This document shows positions 12,862 to 25,225 of a stretch of DNA of 64,000 nt, piece after piece (the stretch's first letter is position 1; the number at the start of each line of letters is the position of its first letter). Below the pieces are notes generated by a model. It was not told where the DNA came from. It did no database searches and saw nothing but the letters and a program-made list of their open reading frames with translations. The DNA comes from Apiospora phragmitis (taxonomy: Eukaryota; Ascomycota; Sordariomycetes; Amphisphaeriales; Apiosporaceae), in the NCBI GenBank assembly GCA_038363925.1, contig JAQQWL010000005.1, positions 930,001 through 994,000 on the forward strand. Reading direction: 5' to 3'. Position numbers and translations under genes: made by a program.

Positions 12862-14186
12862 TCACTTCTTCCCAAACAGCGCCTCCTTGGTGTCATAAGT
12901 GTACACGAGGTCCTTGTGCCAGTAGTTGGGCGCGTCCGCCTTGGCGATCATCCAGGCCCTGTCGAGGGCGGCGACGACGTCGTCGGGCAGGGGCCCCTTC
13001 TCGAGGTTGGTCAGGTTGCTCTCGAGCTGCTCGACGCTGGAGACGCCGATGATGATGCCGTCGCCGGCGCCGGACCCGGACTCGCCCAGGTTCAGGGCCG
13101 AGGTGGTGCCGCACCCAGCGCAGCGCCGTCTCGATCATAGTGAGCCCATCCTTTGCGTGTTGCGCGACGGCCTCCTCGACGACGCGCAGCGCCTCGAACG
13201 TGCTGTCCTTGAAGTAGCGCCCGCGGTAGTTGCGCCCCGTCGCGCCGGCCGCGTCGCTGAAGCGGCCCTCGTTGGGCACCATGTCCTTGCTCTTGATCTT
13301 GCCGCTGAACAGGCCGCCCGCGATCGGGTTGTAGACGACGACGTCGAGGCCGTAGCGGCGGCACGCGGGCAGCAGCTCGGGCTCGATACCCCGCGTGATG
13401 GCGTTGTACATGCCCTGGTAGATGGTCGGGCGCACCCAGTTGTTGGCGCGGCACAGCATCACCACCTCGGCCAGCTCGAAGGCGGTGTAGTTGGACACGC
13501 CGAGGCGCACGAACTTGCCGGCCTTGTGCAGGGCGTCGAGGGCGGCGAAGGTCTCGGCGAAGGGGGTGGCGCGGTCGGCGGCGTGGACGTAGAGGATCTG
13601 CGGGAGGGCGGAGGGGCGCCCCATTGGTTAGCATGATGATGCAGTGTTCAAGTGAGATGCGGGAATGTATGTATGACATCGGCATGGGTGTTACACTGCA
13701 TATGTCCCTCCCTGTCTTGGCTAGGAGACATATATCTCCAACTCCCGCATCTTGAAAGATCATTGTGCAACTTCCTCTTCTTTTCTTGTCTTTTCCTTCC
13801 CCCAGGTATAAAAAAAAAAGGTAGCGACATCAATCATCACTTACATCGACGCAATCCGTCCCCAGCTCCTTCAAGCTCGTCTCGACGCTGGCCCGGACCT
13901 TGTCGCCCTCGTTGTCGCCGGCCTCGCCCGGGTACCTGACCTTGGTGGCGAGCTGCAGGCCGCGGTTCTTCCAGCCGGCCTCGCGCGTGAAGGCCTCCTG
14001 GGCGCCGCCGACGTAGACGCGCGCCGTGTCGACCTCGGAGTAGCCGCGCTCCTTCTGGAAGACGTCGAGGGCGCGGCCGTAGACGGCCGGGTCGGTGATG
14101 CGGGCGCCCGCGGCCGCGTCCGGGCCGAAGGTCATGAGGCCCAGGATCAGGCGGGGCTTGCCCGTGGTGGGGATGGTGAGGGGCAT
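12862..14186 (-). CDS. Aldo/keto reductase, AKR7 (aflatoxin aldehyde reductase-like)
   Basis: NADPH-dependent aldehyde or ketone reductase with an AKR (beta/alpha)8 barrel. Exon 1 is 14186-13845 (MPLTIPTTGKPRLILGLMTF), the intron 13844-13598 has donor GTAAGT and acceptor CCCGCAG, exon 2 is 13597-12862, ending ALFGKK. Catalytic residues are visible: Asp in EVDTA, Tyr in RVYVGG, Lys in LATKVRYPG and His in ILYVHAADRATP; GVSNYTAFE and VYNPIAGGLFSGK are family signatures. An extra base near plus-strand 13102-13103 shifts the frame after ALRWVRHH; removing it restores SALNLGESGSGAGDG and the usual C-terminus, giving 358 residues, normal for the family. The ATG at 14186 is preferred over the one at 14225 because it starts at the conserved beginning of the fold. 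Likely a detoxification or secondary-metabolism enzyme; substrate unknown. Confidence 0.88.
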
Positions 14187-16279
14187 GGTGGATGATTGTT
14201 CTTTGGTTATCAATAACGACGACAAGGCCTGATGAGAAGAAGAACAACAAAAAGAAGGATAGAGATGGCTTCTGAGAAATTATGAAGCCAAAGAGACGGG
14301 ATATTTATTGGGACTTGAGCCAACCATGGGTACAACAGTTGAGCCCGAAGGTGGGACGACCAACAGCCAGCATCATCAGCGTCCCCATAGCGGGCAGGCG
14401 GGGTTCTCAGGGCGGCGTCTATGTCAGTATCTCGCCATTGCCTTTGGTGCCGCTTCGTACTTAAGAGCCTAAGACCGAATGCAGCGGCTCATGCATCTTT
14501 ATGTGCTCCTGCACGAAACTGAGTCTGGTGGCATCATTTCGGCGATAACCCTCCACTAGCTTGATCCCCCCCCACAGACAATAGGCGAACCTCTCTGGCC
14601 CTTGGCGGGTTATGTAATTGGACGGACGGCAGCTTCCATCAGGGTGTGACCACCACGCATGGGAATATCATGATCTTTCTCCGTGGACATATGGCGTAAA
14701 TAAGGGACATTCTGTCTTCTTCCTCGTATCTGAAACCCGTTATTGCCGAGTTTTTTCTCAAGCATGTTGCTTCAGCCATGGCCCATGTGGCAGCAACCTC
14801 TCCGTTTACCGTACATTTGTCATCCGTCGATAACATTAACTGACTCCTTACCGAGGCGAAGACACGAAGAGAAATCGGCATTGAGCTATTCCATAATCCA
14901 TATTCTGCCTCATCAATAGCGTTTGGTTCTTCATTAGTTATTAACGGCTGCCAAATCATGCTCCCGGTCTTTCCGGACGGCGTTACAACACCGGAATACC
15001 TTCAGATGATAGATGGTCCGGATAACAGCTGGCCAAGAGGCTACCATACCCATCTCATTGAATATGGGGCCGTCAGCATGTAGAACCGCAAGGAGGGCGC
15101 ACCGAGGATATGAGAGATGCGAGGTTTTGTCGCGTCGCGCTTGTAATAGCCGTGCGAGGTTTGCCGCCACCGAAGAACTGGGTTAGTCTCTTGAAAAATT
15201 TATAGATAGTATCGAGATGTTGTCCGGGGGCAGATCCTATCGGATTATGCCAACAGTAAGTACGGTGAAAGCAAACCGCCGATGAGATGTTATTCTCAGT
15301 AGTGCGAGTTGTTGCAGCGGGCATGTATGTTCGTCGTCTTCCAGAGAAAGACAAAACGGTGTTGGTGCCTGATATATCGGAGCCCCCTTTTTTCTCCCAA
15401 TCACTGTCTCTGATGAGTGCGTCACTACTCAAGCATCATGTCGAGGGACGGAGTGTAGGTTAGTTACACATAGTTCGGTAGAATGAAGAAAGTCGTTGAA
15501 GCAAAGCTTCGTATATCCTATCCCATCAGCATGCGGTCAGACACTGTTGAAGCGTTCACGTCCATGTAGAGACAATCATCATCTCATCTGTTAGCGAACA
15601 ATACGAACAGCGCCACTAGCAAAACCTTTAAAACCAACAAAAAGACATCGCGAAGCGAGAACGAACGAAACGAAGTAGAGATATGGTACGACACTTGCGT
15701 CCTATCATGCATGTTCATATAAACCCTAACCCAAGAGTGAAAGTCAATTCGAAACGCCCACACACCAACCAGATCAGCTGCATACTTCAAGAATGAGCCC
15801 GAGACCGCTAGCTAGTGTGTATATCTCTATCAAGTATATACAGCCCAATAACCCGAGAAACAAAATAAAAACGCCATCCCCATGCCGATGCATATGCGCG
15901 GACATGTTCTTTTTCCTCCCTACAGTCAGTCAGCCCCTTGCATGGACCCCGACCCAGCATAGAAGTAATAAGGAAAATAAAAAGAATCGTCTTCCCTCGT
16001 TATATCCAGAACCACTCGTGCCAGGAAAGACCATAAAAGTTCATGCACCCTCTCAAAAGGCCGGTCTACTTTGACTCCCCAAAACACCATCGTCCGCGTC
16101 CTCTAGTACCCACAACCTCTATACTCGTTTGGTTGATACCGGATACGGCCATGTCTCTCTCTAGGCCCTCGCTCGCTTCGCTGTCTATCCACAACACAAG
16201 AGCATAAGCACTACCAAATCTTCCTCCTGCCGCAAAAGTGTATAAACCATAGTCTCTTCTTGTATCCAAGAGCCTACTA
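14187..16279. other. 2.1 kb intergenic stretch, no gene supported
   Basis: The promoter of the reductase lies at the left end (a C/T-rich stretch and stop-dense frames). The right part, about 15,800-16,279, should hold the 3' UTR of the EamA gene. Short open frames on both strands show no domain or splice structure. Confidence 0.5.
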
Positions 16280-18012
16280 CTATCGGCCCCCATCCTTGTC
16301 GCTCTCGTCATCGCTATCCCACTCCGCCTCGACAGACGCGTCATGGGCCTTGCGCTCGGCGTCCTCAGTCATCTCACGCCAGGTGCTCCAGCTGAGCATG
16401 AGGAACGCGACGATGATCAGACAGCCGCCGAGGATGGCGGCCAGCGACATGCGCTCGCCCGTGCGGAACCAGTCGGCGATGGCGACGATAAAAATGGTCA
16501 GCAGGGCCGCGACCGAACTCAGGACGGGGCTCGTGAGCGAGATGAGCACCGAGAACGAGCCCGCAAAGGTAGCGTTCATGACCACGCTCAGGAACAGCCA
16601 CACAGCCGTCTCGCCCGTCGGCAGCTCGAACGTCTCCCACCCGAGCCAGTGCAGAAACGGCAGCGGCAGCCACAGCACCGTCAGCGTGAAGGTGCCGATG
16701 CAGGACCCGAACGCGTTGGCGAAGATCATGCCGCGGTTCGGCGCCACGCCCTGGGCGGGCATGCCCACCGCTTGTAGAGCACCTCGTACAGGCCGTACAG
16801 GATACTGCCGGCGCCGATAATCATGTTGCCGAAGAAGCGCGTGCCCGAGCTCGTGTCGGGGCCCTTCGCGGCGTCCTCGGGCTTGCTGTCGCCGTAGGCC
16901 ACGATCAGCACGCCCACGATGGCGATGAGGACCGCGAAGCTCTTGTCGATGCGCAGCTTCTCCTTGAGCAGCGGCACGCTGAAGGCGTAGGCGAAGAAGG
17001 CGGAACAGTTGTAGATGGCCGTCAGGTCGCTCGGGCTCGTCATGTTAACGGCGACATACCAGCTGAGGCCGGCCACGGTCAGCGCCATCGTGATGCAGGC
17101 CGTCGTCGTGATCAGGTAGGGCCAGGGGCTGGTACTTGTGTCGTGCTTCGAGGGCTCGAGGTCCTGGTGGCGGACCTGCTGCGCCGTGCTGCGCAGCACG
17201 GCGACGTGGCGGCGCCAGAAGGTGGCCCAGGGCGTGTTCCACTTCTGCACGCGGAGAATCAAGAGCTGGACCGGCCACAGGCATCGACCACGAGCCGTGC
17301 GTCAGGTACGGCATGCAGTAGGCCTTGTTCCAGCCCTTCTCGTTCTGCACGTACGCGCCCAGCTCCGTCTGGATCGTGAAGGACACGAGCGAGATGACGA
17401 GGAAGACGGCGGCGAAGATATACTTCTTGCGCGCCGCCATGACCGCCTGGGTATCAGGCGACCTCGACCGCAGCGTCGAGCGCCGGCTGAGGCGCGGCCG
17501 CGAGTTCGTGGCTTTGGGTGAGGGTGACCGGAGGCTGTCGTATGGGGTGCGGCCGCGCTCCATGTCGTCGTCATCGCCGCCGGCCTTGAAGAGGAGCGGG
17601 TCGGCGGAGCGGCCATTGTCCTGGCGGAGGTACGAAGGTCTGTCCATATCGTCTCCTCCGTCGTCGTCGCTGTTGCTGATTATATCTGAGTCGGTGCTCT
17701 TGCGGTTGTGGTATCTGGAATTGGCACGTGTGGTGCCGTGGGTGAGGTTATTCCTGCTCCCCTGGTCATCCCCGTCGGTGAGTACTCGTCTTCGGGCACG
17801 AAGGAGAGGCGTCTGTCTATTACGGGGGTACGGCCGCCCACTGTGTCGGTGCCACTGCCAATCCAGTCGGAGATGTCGCTGGATGCATATGAGGCAGCTG
17901 AAAGTGGAGAGGGCTCGGGCGGAGCGGCAGAGTCGCTGAGGTGGGAGTATCGGGCGGTCGGATGAAGGCTTGCCGGTGGGATCCTCGACAACCTGATGTT
18001 GGTTGAAGACAT
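16280..18012 (-). CDS. EamA/DMT-superfamily transporter (SLC35F-like)
   Basis: Integral membrane protein of the drug/metabolite transporter superfamily, resembling fungal SLC35F-type vacuolar or Golgi carriers. A Ser/Arg/Asp-rich cytosolic N-terminus of about 200 residues precedes the first TM (KYIFAAVFLVISLVSFTIQ); about ten hydrophobic segments follow, including FFAYAFSVPLLKEKL and VLIAIVGVLIVAYGD, typical EamA repeat ends, and a second repeat ending ILGGCLIIVAFLML. The acidic tail ends ESDKDGGR. Three single-base corrections are needed: a missing C in 17759-17762, an extra G at 17280-17281 and a missing G in 16753-16755; the result is 577 residues in one exon. MSSTNIRLSR at 18012 is taken as the start; an in-frame ATG at 18084 would add 24 hydrophobic residues. 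Transported substrate not predictable. Confidence 0.82.
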
Positions 18013-19722
18013 GAATCGGGGGGTGGTGGAAGGGTAATGCGACACACTTATTAGTAGGGAAACGAGCGACAAGAAGTGGAGCAATTAAAACAAGTTGAGT
18101 TTGCGGCCATAGGCCTTAGCGAGTTAGAGGAAAAAAGGATAATGATAATAGGTAAAGGAGCGACTTGGATTGGCGTGGTTTAGCTGCAGCAAAGGTTGTC
18201 AATGGGGGATGCGACGTGATGGGTTCCAGTGACAGGATTCGGTGTTGAAGGTAACACGTGCAGAGAAAAGGGTGCTGTAGTGGCAGTAGCGAAGGGGGGG
18301 CCTCCCCAGCCATTACGCCATCCCTTAACCCCCTAATTCGTTAATCTAAGGGACCGCTTGGGGGTGGGCTGGCGACCGGAATGGGCAGAACTGGCGCAGT
18401 AGGCTGGGGGGGCTTGTTGGGTTGTACGCCTGGACGATAACGCCGCCCGGTGACCCGGTCCTGCACGATAAGCAAGTGCATTGATCTTGCAGGATTGGTC
18501 AACTGATGCCAACCAGCTCAAGCCTCTTTGGCCCTAGTGTCTCACCTGCTGGGGGTCCACTGCAACGATAGAACACCAATTTCCAACCTCATGTTTTGTC
18601 AACATGCCCTTTTCGATCGTAAACATGGTAAACAAGAATCCCATCAATGTCTTCTACGGAACATCGATCATCGACCCGTATGGCCGTTATTTCCTCTGTG
18701 TCCCGTGAGGATCTCGTTGGCTGGGCACGCACCGGCGAGTGGACCGCCTCTTCCTGAGCGTATGTTCAGTTTACATGTGGAAACACGCATCTTCCCGACC
18801 AGACACGAGTCTGTCTGTACCTTATGTCGCCGACAAGTTTGCTTGAGGACAAAAACATGACCAGCACAGCAGAAACCTGTCTACAATTTTACGATTAATT
18901 CCCCAGATTTCTCTCGCGCGGCTTTCATATCCTCTGCCGCGGTCGTCAGGCATGATAGCTCATCATGCCTTGAAACCATCACAGGCTATGCAGTCTTGGC
19001 TTATGCCGCTGCTGCTCGGATGCACGGTGCTTGATTTGGCATCATCGCCAGAAATGACACAGTACCTATCGGAGCAGTTGAGATTGGATATTGTCATTAT
19101 CTTCCCGTACCTATTCCCAGGGCTATGGTCTCTATTGGAGGTTTCGGTGTTGAGCGATTTCAACAACTTACTTGGTCTAAGAATCTCCCAGACCAGTGAA
19201 CTTGGGGCATTATCTACAAACAACTGGTAAGAAAGGTATGGTTGACATCATTTCTGCTACTACAAGATACCAGACACGACTCTATACATGTAGGTAGGAC
19301 CCTAAGAGCACACTGATATATTGAAGCCATACTCTTCTTGTTCCACCATGTTCGATATGAGAAATCATTGTTTGGTTGAACTCTGACTGTTGTGCTTGAG
19401 TGCAATCTGATACCAAGGACCAAGACTGCTTGAAGCTCAGCACAATGAGCAAAAGCCTGAGATGGCAGACATAAAGGCAACCATTGAGAAGCTTCCATGC
19501 AAGTATTGGTTGCTGAGGATTACAGGCAGGAGCTTTCCTCCTAATTGCCTGCGCCTACTTATTTGATGTCTCCCTCTAAGTTAAACCAGTAGTTCTTTCC
19601 AAACCCAGACACAAGTAAAGGACAACACACTTCACTCCTGGAACTCAACCAACATATATCACTTGCCGATCGTCACTACCACTACTCATCTTTAGCTCAC
19701 CGCCCGTATCTTATGGGACACC
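18013..19722. other. Divergent intergenic region, no gene supported
   Basis: Separates the minus-strand EamA gene from the plus-strand fusion gene and should contain both promoters. A pyrimidine-rich, CAAC-rich leader precedes ATG 19723 (about 19,600-19,720). Open frames at 18,528-18,860 and 18,952-19,230 show no domain. Confidence 0.5.
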
Positions 19723-22700
19723 ATGCAACGATACACCGTCACTATCGTGACTCCCGGTACGGGTCGTCTCGTGCTTCTGGTGCCGTTCCAACCATCTGCT
19801 AAAGTGGCAGCCTTTGTCGATGAGCTCTACAAGCGGGCTGCGAGACAAGGTCTACCCATCAATCGGCCCTCTCATTCGGCGACAACTCGATTAAAAAGTG
19901 ACGTTGGAGCTATCATCAATCCTGAGGACGTTCTTTCAGTCGTGGTTCAAGACCCAAAGAGTGACACCATCTTCGCTGTCTTTACCCTGAAGGTATCATC
20001 CAACACCGCATTGAATCCTGAACAGCAAACATTGGCAACAAACAGTACAAGTATCTCGTCTTCGTTCTCCATCCGTATTCTGACGGCAGCAACTGCCAAA
20101 GATCCGGGCGCTTGCCCTGTCATTCAAATACCCTCGACAGGCACGCTCCGTCAACTACGTGACCACATTGCCGACCGGCTCAATGTCCCACACAAGTTCG
20201 ATGACAAATGCAGATACTCGTGAGTGTAACTGTCGACTTGCAGACAAGCTCACGAACCGCCCAAGACAAGACGGCTCGTTCCTCGTTGTAAGTAGAAAGA
20301 GCGTTGTGGGGCGTATCCACCTGGCGAAGGCGACGGAAGCATCTGTCTACGCTGCACTGCGGTCACACCTTGGCTCTGACTTCGAAAAGACCAAGAATGT
20401 TAGGATAGTGGGAGCTAGTCTTGGTGCTGGCCCGTCAATGACTTACAACACGCCCCTCGTTGTTGCGGTATGCTCCAAGCAACGCCACACCCCTATCAGC
20501 ACCAGGGCATATGACGCGGATGAAGCAGATGACGAAGAACTGCAGAAATATACTGTCTTGGATTTTCATACAGATGAACTACCAATTCACCCTGCCTGCA
20601 TGGATGTCAAGCTTGAAGAGTCTGGGCTAGGTGACCTTGCGATTGATGGAATCATTGATATCTACTGCGCCAATCGTCAAACCACAGGCGGTGGCGGTGG
20701 TGATGCTGTGGGTATTGGCAAGTCCAACATCTTCCGCGCCCGTCCTCATTGGGAGCCCAGCGTTGCGCAATCCGACCGTGGTATTACGTTATTCCTGTCC
20801 TCCCTGAGAGTATTCGCTTGACTTGTACAGGACATGCGAGATGATGAGAGCTTGCAAGATGCAGTTCTTCATGTATTCGACCTCTTGGTGAAGTTTCCGC
20901 CAGCAATCCGCACCCTCTACATCCTGATACAAGGAAGGACTCCAAATGCTTCCGAATGCGCTGCATTAGCTCAAGCGATGTTCGAAGCCCTTGTCAGCTT
21001 CATGTCTACTTACACTGACATCATCGGTTCTGATCATACTCGCGTGCTTGAAGGAGCGAGACTGTTCTTTGGCTACGTACTAGACAAAGCCAGGGCTCTG
21101 AAGCTTTCTCGTGATAACGATACTCTGCTTCCATATTTCCACAGCTTCCGCACGCAAGCGTTACGGGACTGCAGGACTGGCGAAGCAATTATGCATGTGA
21201 TTTCGACATCCCATGGTCTTGTGGAAGCTAGTCTTTTCAACTGCTTCTAAGAAGGTAGTTTACTGGCCCAAAGTAATCCAGAGACAGACATGGGGGCAAC
21301 CACTACTAGCCGCGAGATTACTCGTGTAGCATTGCTTAGCGGAGGCATGGCACCAGAAGTTCTTGTTCTCTCAAGGCCCAAAACACTCGACGCTTCCTTT
21401 GAACTGGGAGAACTGTTGGACCTCACCCAATTCTCCGAACTTTGCGCACGCAACAAACTTTCCTGTTCATATGCCTAGGCAGCTCGCCTCATCCATTGCC
21501 CGTGCCTCACCTTTGATCGTCAGGCTCATCTTGCAGTGTATACCGGAGAAGAGCCTTGCGGAACTCCCGGCCACTCCTCGATGCTGTCAAGACCCTTGCA
21601 TGGAAATGAAACCATAGACGTGGCCGTTATTGAACAGCTCATTGCACCTCTCCTCAAGGCTTACCAAGTCGACGGCACTTCAGCGTTTGACCAGTACGGC
21701 GGTGCCGCGGTAAAGAGGCTCCTGGCGCCTGATGAGGTTTTGATTCTCTGCGTAGACGTCAGCACCAGTATGGGATCGGATACCGATTTCACTGGTGTAA
21801 ATGATACGGATGGAAGTATCGGAGCATCTGATGCTCGAGCCCTTGTAGAACCTGAGTTCTACAATCAGGGTATTATGGACGAGGCAACGGAACTACTATG
21901 CGACTATGAAGGTTCTGACGACATGGTTGCCGTCGTCGCCTTTTACGACCATACACGCAGACGTTGCGCTGCGTCCAAGGTGGTTGAAACCATGCAGACC
22001 ATGCTGTTGTCTGATATCACCCATATGTCAAAAGACATGGGCCGCATACGAGATCATGCTTCGCCCGACGAGAAGGCAACTGAGCTGAAGAAGCTCAAGG
22101 TTCTATGGGCAGCCTCGAAAACTCACGAAGAAGTGGTTATTGACTTTTTGATTTATCGCGCGACAGTAGCCTCGCCAGAAATCTCACAGCGATGGACCTG
22201 GTCTGCCGGTGTTGAACAGCCCACGGTCAGAGCAAGCCAGCGCATTCCAGGTCTCGGCAGTGATATCTTGCATCTCCCACACAATCTACGCTGCCCGATA
22301 TCCCATACTCTCATGACTGATGCTGTTACCACTGCAGACGGCCACACATATTCGAGCGCTGCAATCACCGAATGGTTTGAAATACGGAAGTCATCTCCAC
22401 TGACAGGACTACTGTTGCAGAGTGTCAATCTCAAAGCGAACCAGGAAGTTCGTGATTCTGTCCAGCTTTGGATGGACGGCCACGACCTGAACCCACCACG
22501 GTATCTCGAACCCGAAGAGCTCGAAGTGACGTTTGGTAGTCGGGTCGGGTCTTTCCAAAGAGGATCCTGCCTTCAACTACACTCGAGGACCTCTATAAAC
22601 TGGCATTCCGTGGATTAAAAGCGCGGTTTTCAATTTTCCAGCTATCTACCGATAGCTGGGGGCCCCTTGCAACGAGTCCGGTGATCATCGCGCTGCAATG

Positions 22701-24532
22701 CCGCATTCTGGACGGCAGCCACAGCGTAATCCGCATTGCTGACGACAACCCATCCGACGTGGCTGTGCCTGACAACGCGTCGACTGGCAGCGAACGAGTG
22801 CTTGTAATAGTCTACCAGAATGAGGAAACTGTGCTCTTTGGCTACTGGGTTAATAAAGACACAGATCAGACTATATCCTCTGTTGTTTGGAAGTATTTGG
22901 CGCTCCCAGCTCCAACAAGATCTACACAGGCGTATTGAGGAAATTCATCTCCCGACCGACGTGTCACCAGCAGGTGACGGCATGTTTCAAGGGAGTATTC
23001 ATAAGAGACAAGACCAGCTCTCATCGCTGTTAAAGCCTCCACACTTCCATGGCCATCTCGGGGAGGAGACAGTATATGAGAAAAAATAGTGCTAACAGGG
23101 AACAAGGGCCTTTGGTACTTCAATTAAAGGCACTCCTGTTCGAACGTCCACTGGTGCTCGAAAGCAGGCTTTCCCGATTAGACGTCCTCAAGCAAATATT
23201 TGAAGTAAGTCAATGCTGCCAAAAGAACGCAGTTATTAAACCCCTCTTGAGCTAACGCGCGTACTTACTTATCAGGCTTTCGTGAACCGGTTGTTGGCAT
23301 ACAACTACCAGACACATGCCGGCCTCGTGACCTTCGCCACGAAGCAAACTCTGACAATGGGCATCTCTCATGTGGTTGAGAACTTTAGGAGATCAATCAA
23401 CATGATCAAGGACGATGGCGACACAGCGCTCTGGGACGCGCTTGCCCTTGGTATGGACCAACTGGTCGAGTACGGTAAAAGGTACCCACAGGCCAAGAAG
23501 CGCATCATCTGCATCAGTGACAGTCTCGACAACAAGTCGATCACTAATACGGCTGCCGATGTCTGTTGGCGCCTGCGGCAAGCCGACATCGTCGTCGATA
23601 GCGTCTCCCTCGGCCAGGAAAGAAACAGCGACCTCAGGCCGCTATCGTATTTGCTGGTAAGGCTAGATTCCCCGTGGGTAGCACGTAACCTTTGAGGTCT
23701 TGGTACTGACCTGAGTGAAATTTACAGGGCGCATATCGCTTCCATCCCACCACTTTGGCCAATGCCCTAGCCATCTGCGAGCTCGAGCCCTTCCTGTCTC
23801 TGACAGAGCGCCCGGCAGTGTCGCCTCCTGCACGTGGCCTACGTGACCGGACGAGCGCCTTGACCGACTTCAAACGCGCGAAATCGAGAGCCGGTACCAC
23901 GGAAGCTAACGAGCATGAATTTCCTGAGCGCAAGCCGCACCCGAACATGAACGATTACTTCATACAGCTCTCGAATTTTGTCAAGAGCCGCGCTGCTACT
24001 AGTGGTGGCAGTAGTAGTAGCGGAAGCAGCAGCAGACCCTCCCAGCAGCTGCGCACCTCCCGACTCCTGAACGAGATCCGGGCCACCGCCAACACCGCGC
24101 ACCCCAAGTACGACGTCTACGTGAGCTCCGCCGACATGAGCTTCTGGAAGGTCATCCTGAGCGGGCCGAGGGTCCCCCTACTCCGAAGGCACCTTCCTGC
24201 TGCATCTGCACGCCGACGCGGGCTACCCGACCGCCGCGCCCAAGGTCCGGTTCGCGACGCGGATCAAGCACCCCAACGTCAACCTGCACGGCCGCGTCTG
24301 CCACAGCATCCTGGACCGCGACTGGACGACGGACACGTCGATGACCGACATCCTCAACTCCGTCTACGCCCTGCTGTTTCAGCCCGAGTACATGGACCCC
24401 GTCAGCACCACGGCGGCCCTGGGGATCCACCAGGACGGGGCCGGCTTCGCGGACGAGGTCCGCGCTTTTGTGCGGAGATACGCTACCAAGTCGAGGGCGG
24501 AGTGGCGGGTTGAGCTGCTGGGTTCTTCTTGA
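19723..24532 (+). CDS. Giant vWA / U-box E3 / ubiquitin-conjugating (E2) fusion protein
   Basis: Predicted ~1,555 residues combining ubiquitin-pathway modules. N-terminus (MQRYTVTIVTPGTGRLVLLV) and a segment around 20,060-20,300 look beta-grasp/ubiquitin-like. A vWA metal-site motif DVSTS lies at 21755-21769; a U-box follows at about 22,274-22,470 (LRCPISHTLMTDAVTTADGH, ITEWF, SPLTG); then a possible ubiquitin-like segment; then vWA-like sequence with GDTALWDAL and ICISDSLDN; finally an E2 domain with LLNEI, FWKVILSGP, HPN at 24269-24277 and catalytic Cys at 24299-24301 (GRVCHSIL..DW). Introns are 23205-23275 and 23657-23727. Eight single-base indels must be assumed (20206-20208, ~21464, ~21505, ~22556, 22896-22898, 23081-23086, 24166-24167, 24174-24178); they sum to zero and the length is divisible by three. 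Two stops remain: TGA 20819-20821 and TAA 21248-21250. The domain calls for U-box and E2 are firm; the ubiquitin-like parts are tentative. Confidence 0.8.
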
Positions 24533-25225
24533 TGACGGACTGCTTTCATTGTGGTGGACAGGATTGCGATTGCTCGAGGATTGGTTGGCCTGTAATCTTG
24601 TTTTCAGTTGCCCATGACATGATTGTGATATGATCGTTTACTATCGCTATGGAACAACATGCAAGTTATGAAAGAGAGCTTCGATAGGCGGATGGAAATT
24701 GTTTTGCTGTAGTTTAAGTTTGTAGCTACCAGCACGTGGTAATTAACTGAGCTTAAATGAGGTGAATAATCGTGCATGAGCTGGATATGCTTGATACTTT
24801 ATGATGCAATGATAATCTACTTGGCTGCCCTGTTTTATCTGCTTGTGCCAGGGGCCGTACCCGTGGTAGTCAGCTGAACAACTTGAACGCTATTGGCCAA
24901 TGCAGTTATAGTACCATGCTACAGGATCGCCACCCATCACCGAACAACTATAAACAACCTGTATAAAGCCGGCGTTGCTAGACACAAGCTGAGGTAGTCT
25001 GTAGTTCCATGATGTTTGCGTGACGTTGATAATCATTGATTTGATTCGGCTCAGTACCACTATGCCGGCTGAAGAAGATTTTGTTCGACCCACGCCTCGC
25101 CAGTTATATTCAGAGTATCTTTCTTGTCTTGTCTTGTCTTGTAGGCCATTTGCCCGTACCTCGCTCGCGGCCGGTCCTTCTTTTTCCCTTTCTTCAAATC
25201 CGGGGGTTGGTGAGCTATCTCTTCT
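24533..25225. other. Intergenic between convergent genes
   Basis: 3' regions of the fusion gene (+) and Arp2 (-). T/A-rich with no supported frame. A short TTGTC direct repeat occurs near 25,122-25,143. Confidence 0.6.

Noticed and set aside
21476..21478. Apparent TAG nonsense codon in the E2-fusion gene
   Set aside because: Two compensating one-base indels (extra T near 21464, missing C near 21505) give a better protein, NKLS-VHMPRQLASSIARA-LTFDRQ, so the TAG is out of frame.
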